In this document: one piece after another, positions 24,558-30,639 of the stretch
Layout of the letters: each line of letters starts with the position of its first letter
Position numbering within the stretch: position 1 is the stretch's first letter
Source of the DNA: Funneliformis mosseae
Lineage: Eukaryota; Glomeromycota; Glomeromycetes; Glomerales; Glomeraceae
Length of the DNA: 30,639 nucleotides
Assembly (NCBI GenBank): GCA_910592005.1
Contig: CAJVPP010000519.1
Coordinates: 1 to 30,639, forward strand
Direction of reading: 5' to 3'
Notes under the pieces: model-generated
Database searches by the model: none
Told to the model about the DNA's origin: nothing
Seen by the model: the letters and a program-made list of their open reading frames with translations, nothing else
Made by a program: the position numbers and the translations under genes

Positions 24558-25988
24558 ATGATGGAATCTGAGAATTATTCATATTATACGACAGATAATG
24601 AACTGGATAATTTAGAGAGTACCTTCAATTGGTATCAAAAAACGGCGGAAAATGAAAATAAATTCGCACAATATAATCTCGCCCTCTCATATGAGAATGG
24701 GGAAGGAACGGAAAAGAATTTGGAGAAAGCCTTTTATTGGTATCAAAAAGCAGAGGAAAATGGTTATGATTTCGCACAAAATAATCTAGCATTCTCATAT
24801 GAAAATGGGGAAGGAACTGTAAAAGATTTAGAAAAGGCCTTATATTGGTATCAAAAAGCGGCGGAGAATGGTTATGAATTCGCACAGAATAACCTTGGTT
24901 GTTTATACAAGAATGGGGAAGGTATGGAGAAGAATCTAGAAATGGCATTTTATTGGTATAAAAAGGCAGCCGAGAATGGTTATGAATTCGCACAAAATAA
25001 TCTTGGTTGCTTATATGAAAAAGGGGAAGGAACGGAAAAGAATTTGGAGATGGCATTTTATTGGTATAACAAGGCAGCGGAAAATTGTCATGACATTGCA
25101 CAAAATAATCTTGGTTGTTTATATGAAAGGGGGGAGGGAACGGAAAGGAATTTAGAGAAAGCTTTTTACTGGTATCAAAAAGCCGCGGAGAATGGTTATG
25201 AATTTGCACAATTTAATCTTGGTTATTTATATAAAAGAGGTGAAGGGGTGGAAAAGAATTTAAAAATGGCTTTTTATTGGTATCAAAAAGCGGCAGAGAA
25301 AGGATATGAAGTCGCACAAAATAGTCTTGCACTTTTATATGAGAGAGGTGAAGGAACGGAAAAGAATATGGAAAAGGCTTTTTATTGGTATCAAAAAGCC
25401 GCAGAGAAAGGATATGAGATTGCACTATATAATTTGGGGGAATGTTATGAGTTAGGAAATGGCATTGAAAAGGATGAATTTAAAGCATTTGAATGTTATC
25501 AAGAATCTGCCAAACAAGGATGTTTAACCGCAATATTTCAACTTGGGTATTGTTATGTGAATGGAATTGGAACGGAGGTTGATAAAGTTAAAGGATTTGA
25601 AACTTATAATAAGGCAGTTGGAATCAAAGATATTGATGCGTCATTATATGAAGATTATGAGAAAATTATCAATGATTTAGATGTAGTTAATTATTGGTAC
25701 CATAAAGCGGCGGAACATGATAATAAAGTGGCATTATATAAATTAGGGGAATTGTATGAAATAGGAAAAGGTGTATGTGCAAATCTAGTTCGAGCATTCG
25801 AATTCTATAAGTCATCGGCCAATCAAGGGTATTTAAAGGCTCAATATAAGGTTAGGTATTATTATGATCATGGAATTATAGTTGATGTCAATAATGAAAA
25901 TACTCGAAACGGTCTTACACATTTATATGTACAAGATGATATTGAGGGATACCGAAAGGAAGTGGATAATCTGTTAAGAATAAAATAA
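24558..25988 (+). CDS. Sel1-like repeat (SLR) protein
   Basis: Intronless, 476 residues. Twelve tandem units of about 36 residues run from residue 20 almost to the end. The consensus is AFYWYQKAAENGYEFAQNNL followed by GCLYENGEGTEKNLEK, the helix-turn-helix of the Sel1 (TPR-like) class. Units 2-8 are nearly identical, and units 9-12 are increasingly diverged, unit 10 being shortened. The repeats stack into a superhelix that binds other proteins; no enzyme domain, signal peptide or membrane segment is present. In Rhizophagus many SLR proteins are joined to a kinase domain, and none is found upstream here. The ATG at 24558 is followed directly by a second ATG. The last 40 residues lie outside the repeats. 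The partner is unknown; signalling-scaffold roles are typical of the family. Confidence 0.93.
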   Translation: MMESENYSYYTTDNELDNLESTFNWYQKTAENENKFAQYNLALSYENGEGTEKNLEKAFYWYQKAEENGYDFAQNNLAFSYENGEGTVKDLEKALYWYQKAAENGYEFAQNNLGCLYKNGEGMEKNLEMAFYWYKKAAENGYEFAQNNLGCLYEKGEGTEKNLEMAFYWYNKAAENCHDIAQNNLGCLYERGEGTERNLEKAFYWYQKAAENGYEFAQFNLGYLYKRGEGVEKNLKMAFYWYQKAAEKGYEVAQNSLALLYERGEGTEKNMEKAFYWYQKAAEKGYEIALYNLGECYELGNGIEKDEFKAFECYQESAKQGCLTAIFQLGYCYVNGIGTEVDKVKGFETYNKAVGIKDIDASLYEDYEKIINDLDVVNYWYHKAAEHDNKVALYKLGELYEIGKGVCANLVRAFEFYKSSANQGYLKAQYKVRYYYDHGIIVDVNNENTRNGLTHLYVQDDIEGYRKEVDNLLRIK

Positions 25989-27590
25989 GTTAAGTTTGCT
26001 TGAACTATTTCTACTCGGTTTCAACTAATTGACTTATTTTTTTAAATTAGTCTAAATCGGAAAATCCAAGGCAGTTGTATTTAATTTCTTTGTATATAAC
26101 ACTTTTTTTTTTATGTTTTATAATATACGATTATAATATAATTTTTTTTTTTTTTTCAAATTTATAAGCAAATCAATTTATTTCATTTCATGTTGTTCCG
26201 TGGTTGGACGTGAAAAGGTGTCTTACATGATTCAACGGTTGGCTATTAAAATTTGAATAGCAAGCACATATTTATCAATGTTGAAATTTCGTTTGCCGAA
26301 AGTAATTGCATCCATCAAGTTTGATCTACTAACGGATTGATTGCTCCAAGGAAAATACGTTTAGCGAGACATTAATCGAAAAATTACAGGGTATTAATTT
26401 TTTCGCAATTCACGTGTTTTTATAAAGTGAATCTGTGTTGATACTAGATCCGTTGCTAAATTATAAAAATTCAAAATCTCGGATTCATTGTTTGGCAAAA
26501 CCTATTTATTATGATAATAACTTCTATTTGAATATATTAAAATAAATGTAACCAACTTCGTTAATTTGCGAAAAAAAAACGAAATTATTGTAATTTACAA
26601 CGTGACATGCAATTATAAATATAAAAAATAAATAAATAAATACCAGTATATTGAAAACAAATAATCTATTAAACAGGATGTAATGTAAAGAACATAAACA
26701 TGGAAAAGTATAGTCTAGTTAAAATTACCTTTAAAATTATTTTAAGACGATAATAAGTAAATAAAGATTTGAAATCGGAAAGTCAAAAATAAATATAAAA
26801 TCTGTTGAATGCATATAATAATACTATAATATTATTTATTAGGTGAGGAGAGCGAACCTACCTTAATAATCGTGTTATTATGTAGCTAGTTTCGGATTCG
26901 CTTAAACCTAACAGCATATAGTGAATTTATGATAACTCTACTTGTAATCTGCTTGCCTTGATTCATTTCATTAAAATCTATTCAAAGATGACTAAATTAG
27001 ATTATATCGATATCGATATCATTCTTACCAACCCGTTATTTACAAATAAGATTTTTCCTAGGTTTACGTATCTAACTGTTAGTATATCTCTTAATTTGAT
27101 TCAAAATTATCGTGTAAAATTATCATTATTTAGATCTTGATATCGTGAACATACAGTACATCTATTTTTTTTTTTTTTAATTAAAGAATCAAAGTTAACA
27201 ATTAAATTAATGATAATTAATCACCTCACAAAGATTCTTCCATTTATCAGTAGAATTATTTAATCAACCATTGTCTACACTAATTCGGCCTCGTTGGTGA
27301 AAAAATTATTAAGTAACCTTCTGAAATCTTTTAAAAGGTATTCATTCAAGTCATTTTGAACAACATTAATTTTAGAATCTTTTAGCATTACAGTGATCCT
27401 TTTCAAATCAACGATATAAAGATTAATTGCCCTCTACCATAATATTTTATAATGCCATACACATACTCACCACCAAAGGAAACTTCGAAGCACATTCAAA
27501 ATGTAAATTTTAAATTTAAACTCTCGTTCTGAGCAAACTTTTAGAAATTCCGTTAAAGGATTGAGAGTTATATGATGGCCACTTGTTAAT
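25989..27590. other. AT-rich intergenic region, no gene seen
   Basis: About 1.6 kb between the Sel1 gene and the F-box/LRR remnant. T-runs near 26103 and 26142-26156 follow the Sel1 stop and may lie in its 3' untranslated region. A short palindrome of ATCGAT units lies at about 27004-27021. On the minus strand, 27250-27590 may be the decayed end of the F-box/LRR-like gene, but many stops interrupt it. Confidence 0.5.
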
Positions 27591-27595
27591 CAAAT

Positions 27596-28594
27596 CTAAG
27601 CGCATATAGACTCTTGGGTAAATCGCACCCAATTAAATAAAAGACATTTTGGAACATATGTCCCTTTGATATCTTTAAGGTACTTTGAATCCTTAAGGAT
27701 TATATTGAAGTTGAATAAATTCACTGAAAATTTGAATTCAACAAACAATGTAAAGTGCTTTAAACATACTCTAAAATCATCAAAAAATTTTATTTCTTTC
27801 ATATTTTCGTTTGAATGTCGTAACAAAGTATTGATAAATTTTTCAAATCCTTCCTCAAACAAGAAAATGTGTTCAACCTTTTGAACAAGGTTGATACATC
27901 CACTTTATTTTGTTCAAAATAAAATTCGTACAAACCCTAATTTCCAATTGTTGTTAATTTACCAATCTCCAAAATTCATTAATGGAAAGGATACTAAAAT
28001 GCGTTGTAAAGTAATTCTTGTTAGGTTGTTATGTTGATACAAAATGCTTTCCCACTTCTTGAGAGAATTTCCACATATGATGATATCTTTAAAATCCCTT
28101 TGATTCTTTATCAATTTAGCAATATCATCCCCAAGATGTGATGAAGTGCACGATCTGATATATGACAAATTAGAGATTACGCTATAACTTGCGTTACATC
28201 TAAAATATCTTAAAGCCGATAATTTTTGTTCGCCATAAGGTAATTCATAAATATCAAAATCTTGCTTCCCTTTTAATTCAAGCCCTTTAAAGTATTTGAA
28301 TTAATCAAGTATTTAAAAAATGAATCCCTGCTAATTTTATGCAAGTACTTATATAATCAAAAAGATACATACGTAATGATTTTAACCAATCAGATTCTTG
28401 GACATTTTGAGGTAGTAGACTTGTTAAGTAAACACTTCGATAAAATTGAATACCTAATCCATATTTATATGTGTTCGCAAATGTCGACTGAATGCTATAT
28501 AAGGTAATGATCGGTGATGATTCAATGATGATCGTACACGAGTTAAATTTCTTTAGATGTATATAAGTAATTAATTTTTACCTCATATAAAGTA
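27596..28594 (-). pseudogene. Degraded F-box/LRR-like protein gene
   Basis: Two blocks join cleanly: 28594-28373 is open and ends SDWLKSL, and a GTATGT...TTAAAG intron of 88 bases (28372-28285) leads in phase to 28284-27959, which continues LELKGKQDFDIYELPYGEQK and ends LMNFGDW before a stop. A third open block follows in 27862-27596 (EGFEKFINTLLRHSNENMKE) but is separated by stops. The text has the regular Leu/Ile spacing and N-L-T-R-I-T-L segments of leucine-rich repeats, and its style matches the large F-box/LRR-like families of Rhizophagus; this is a judgement by eye. The upstream F-box part was not found (a stop precedes 28594). It is probably a truncated, decaying copy; an intact gene with further introns is less likely. 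Confidence 0.5.
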
Positions 28595-29799
28595 ACAAAA
28601 AATGCATAATGATTAATATTGTCTATCAAACACGAGATAGAAATATTTATTTATTCAGATAATACCGCAATATCTCATAATCACGTTTCGCATTTAAATC
28701 TCATTAACTAAACCTACTTAATTACTATATTAATAAGGGAAATGACATTTCACAATAATGATATTTGAACGAATATCATTATGTAACAAAATAAATGTCC
28801 AGCAATCATTTTTCATCCCTAGATGATCCAGTAATGAAGCGACTTTTAGCTATCGCGTTTTTTTTCAATTTATAAAAAGGGCCTCCTTAGACCATTATCT
28901 GCATATTGAACTACTTAGATGCTTTAACTAGAAGAATTACTGGGTTTGTTATTGTTGATAAAGAATTATTTGTTTTTGAAACTTTCATTTATCACTAAAT
29001 GAAAAAGTCAGTGTAAATAGGTGAAATTAGAATGCTCTACCTTCCCTTTGCAAAATAAAAAAAATACATCTTTCTAACTTAACTTTCTTGCTTTTTATAA
29101 AAACAACAGGCTCAAGTCTACCTAATGATTATGTTTTGATTTTGAATTAGTAAGAATATATGTTTCATAAATTAGCGTCTTTGAAAGTAGAAGCAGTGAT
29201 CATAATGAAATATATTAGAAATTTTATGGTGATGCAATTTAGTAAGTAAATTAATTGTAATGCAATTCTATCCATATAATTTTACGTTTCATTACTAAAT
29301 TAACAACATATGTTATTTCAAAGTCGAAATATTAGGTTGAAAGAAGCTAAATCTTCAGATAATTTCTGGACTTGATGAAAAATGCAGATAAAAAGCGCTA
29401 ATTTTTGAATTTAGCAAGGCATTGTGAAAATAATCTGTAAATAATTTATCTAATATTTGCGCACAATATAAGCATTGATCATAGAATTATATTTATAAGT
29501 ATTGCAACCAACGTTCATTACCTCCTTCACAATCACCATCAACATCACCATACCTTTTACCACTGCCTTCCCTGTACTGATACCTGATTCTTTGTCATCC
29601 ATCACTATCTCCTTCGTCTATAAGAAGAATATGCTTAGAATATTCACTCTATTATAAATGAAAGCGCTCACTTATATAGTTCGTAAATAAATATTTATCT
29701 CTTTTATGTTTTTAATTTCCTTATCAGTTTGAGAAGTAAGTTAATCAGTTGATTCTTTTGAACAGGTTACAATACATTATACAAGAATTTCTATAAAAT

Positions 29800-29890
29800 G
29801 ATGAATTTTTTAAAATTTATTATACTACAGAGTGATGAATTTTTTAAAATTTATTATACTACAGAGTGATGAATTTTTAAAAAATTTATT
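29800..29890 (+). repeat. 34-base tandem repeat
   Basis: Units start at 29800, 29834 and 29868. The first two are identical (GATGAATTTTTTAAAATTTA followed by TTATACTACAGAGT) and the third is partial and diverging. This sequence also forms the left arm of the fold-back listed next. Confidence 0.85.
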
Positions 29891-30025
29891 TTTTAAATTT
29901 ACTTTGCTTACAGAAGTAACAATTTTTTTAAAAAGAATTTTTAAAAATAATTGTCACTTTCATAGTATTATAAGTAAAAAATTTTTTTAAAATTCATCAC
30001 TTCTATAATAAAATTTTTAAAATAA
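29820..30025. repeat. Imperfect fold-back (inverted repeat) of about 100-base arms
   Basis: The left arm (TTATTATACTACAGAGTGAT... to ACAGAAGTAACAATTTTTTT) is matched by the reverse complement of the right arm (...AATAATTGTCACTTTC to AATTCATCACTTCTATAAT), the centre being near 29935-29945. Landmarks GTGATGAATTTT and GAAGTRAC pair in the same order. Similarity is moderate, with small gaps. Confidence 0.6.
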
Positions 30026-30424
30026 ATTATTAAATTATTATTTAATAATTAAAAATATTAATTATCTTGAATTTTAATAATTCAAAAGAAGAAATTAAAA
30101 ATTCACAAGTTGATAAATATAGTTAGCAAAAAAATATGTAAAAAAAAATACCTGCAATATAAATGTAATTATAACATTTGCAAAGATAAACAACTTCAAA
30201 AAATCAAAAAAGAAAAGAAAATTTTACTATCAAAGCTATTACTAATATTATAACTACTTCTATTAGCACTAACAATACTATTTAATATCATTACTAATCA
30301 GTAATACTAATACAATACTAATATTAATACCAATGCTAATACTAATATCATAGCAATAAATTTAAATAACTTTTCTAATAAGAAAGCAAAAATTTTTTTG
30401 ATTTAGGTAATTTTAAATTTTTAT

Positions 30425-30562
30425 TTATCTCTTAAACTGTAAGTATAAAATTTTTTTAAAATACTTTAGAAAATTTAAAATATTTTAATATCTAATGATT
30501 ATAAAAAAAATAAAATAAATTTTATTTAATAGTAATATTTTTAAACTTTTAAAATTAATAAT
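30425..30562 (-). repeat. Dispersed repeat, copy 2 (inverted relative to 14777-14940)
   Basis: The reverse complement of this segment aligns with the copy at 14777-14940, missing about 26 bases in the middle. It stops where the GC-richer CGAGTCGAGTT cluster begins. Confidence 0.7.
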
Positions 30563-30574
30563 TAGAGTTCCGGA

Positions 30575-30639
30575 CGAGTCGAGTTAACTCACGAGTCAGA
30601 TAAGCCGAGTCGAGTTTAAATCGAGTCGAGTTTATGTTT
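30575..30639 (+). repeat. CGAGTCGAGTT repeat cluster at the window edge
   Basis: CGAGTCGAGTT occurs at 30575, 30606 and 30622, with a half copy CGAGTC at 30592; a perfect 10-base palindrome, GAGTTAACTC, overlaps the first. GC content is much higher than in the flank. It is probably the start of a longer repeat or transposon end that runs beyond the window. Confidence 0.7.

Larger units (their letters stand above)
28595..30639. other. AT-rich, repeat-bearing right end, no gene seen
   Basis: No coding sequence is supported. The part from 28600 to 29780 is unremarkable AT-rich sequence with one pyrimidine-rich stretch of CAC/ATC triplets at about 29520-29605. From 29790 onward it is repeat-dominated (separate entries). 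Confidence 0.55.

Noticed and set aside
24625..25425. Two minus-strand ORFs of 194 and 70 codons opposite the Sel1 gene
   Set aside because: They exist only because the 108-base repeat on the plus strand is free of stops on the antisense; their translation is itself a meaningless repeat.
26999..27025. ATCGAT palindrome as a regulatory site
   Set aside because: It is a short simple repeat; nothing nearby needs it.
26958..27140. 60-codon plus-strand ORF
   Set aside because: It has Ile/Leu/Asn-rich composition as expected from AT-rich DNA, with no domain, and lies in a gene-poor stretch.

Overview
The window looks like nuclear DNA of an arbuscular mycorrhizal fungus (Glomeromycotina, most like Rhizophagus). 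This is inferred from very AT-rich non-coding DNA, genes cut by many introns of about 70-100 bases with GTA-AG borders, a fungal-type ribosomal protein eL42, and three gene types that are expanded in Rhizophagus: a Sel1-repeat protein, a kinase-like protein with an HxxFHxGN-type loop, and an F-box/LRR-like remnant. No species marker is present, so the assignment is an inference. Splice structures were worked out by hand from reading-frame continuity and conserved protein sequence. Layout: bases 1-2.8 kb are AT-rich without a confident gene and hold a pogo/mariner-like MITE. From 2.8 to 13.5 kb there is a dense housekeeping island: a diverged class III alcohol dehydrogenase (minus, 11 exons); divergently from it, the U3 snoRNP protein Imp3 (plus, 5 exons); a NYN/PIN-like nuclease-domain protein (minus, 2 exons); ribosomal protein eL42 (plus, 6 exons); and a HEN1-type small-RNA 2'-O-methyltransferase (minus, 5 exons). 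From 13.5 to 17.6 kb is an extremely AT-rich repeat block. From 17.6 to 20.8 kb lie a four-pass membrane protein of unknown function (plus, 6 exons) and, convergent with it, a probable N-myristoylated pseudokinase (minus, 2 exons). From 20.8 to 24.5 kb the GC content is higher but no gene is clear; a small minus-strand ORF and one good exon-like segment are reported. A single-exon 12-repeat Sel1 protein follows (24.6-26.0 kb), then AT-rich DNA, a degraded F-box/LRR-like gene (27.6-28.6 kb), and a repeat-rich right end with a 34-base tandem repeat, a fold-back, a dispersed repeat shared in inverted orientation with 14.8 kb, and a GC-richer CGAGTCGAGTT cluster at the edge. Working together: Imp3 and eL42 both serve ribosome production. 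HEN1 belongs to RNA silencing, and the NYN protein may be an RNase, but nothing here links it to HEN1. The kinase-like, Sel1 and F-box/LRR-like genes belong to rapidly evolving lineage-expanded families and sit beside the repeat-rich stretches. The points most worth following are the pseudokinase with changed catalytic residues, the class III ADH with changed substrate-site residues, HEN1 in this fungus, and the unclassified four-pass membrane protein.
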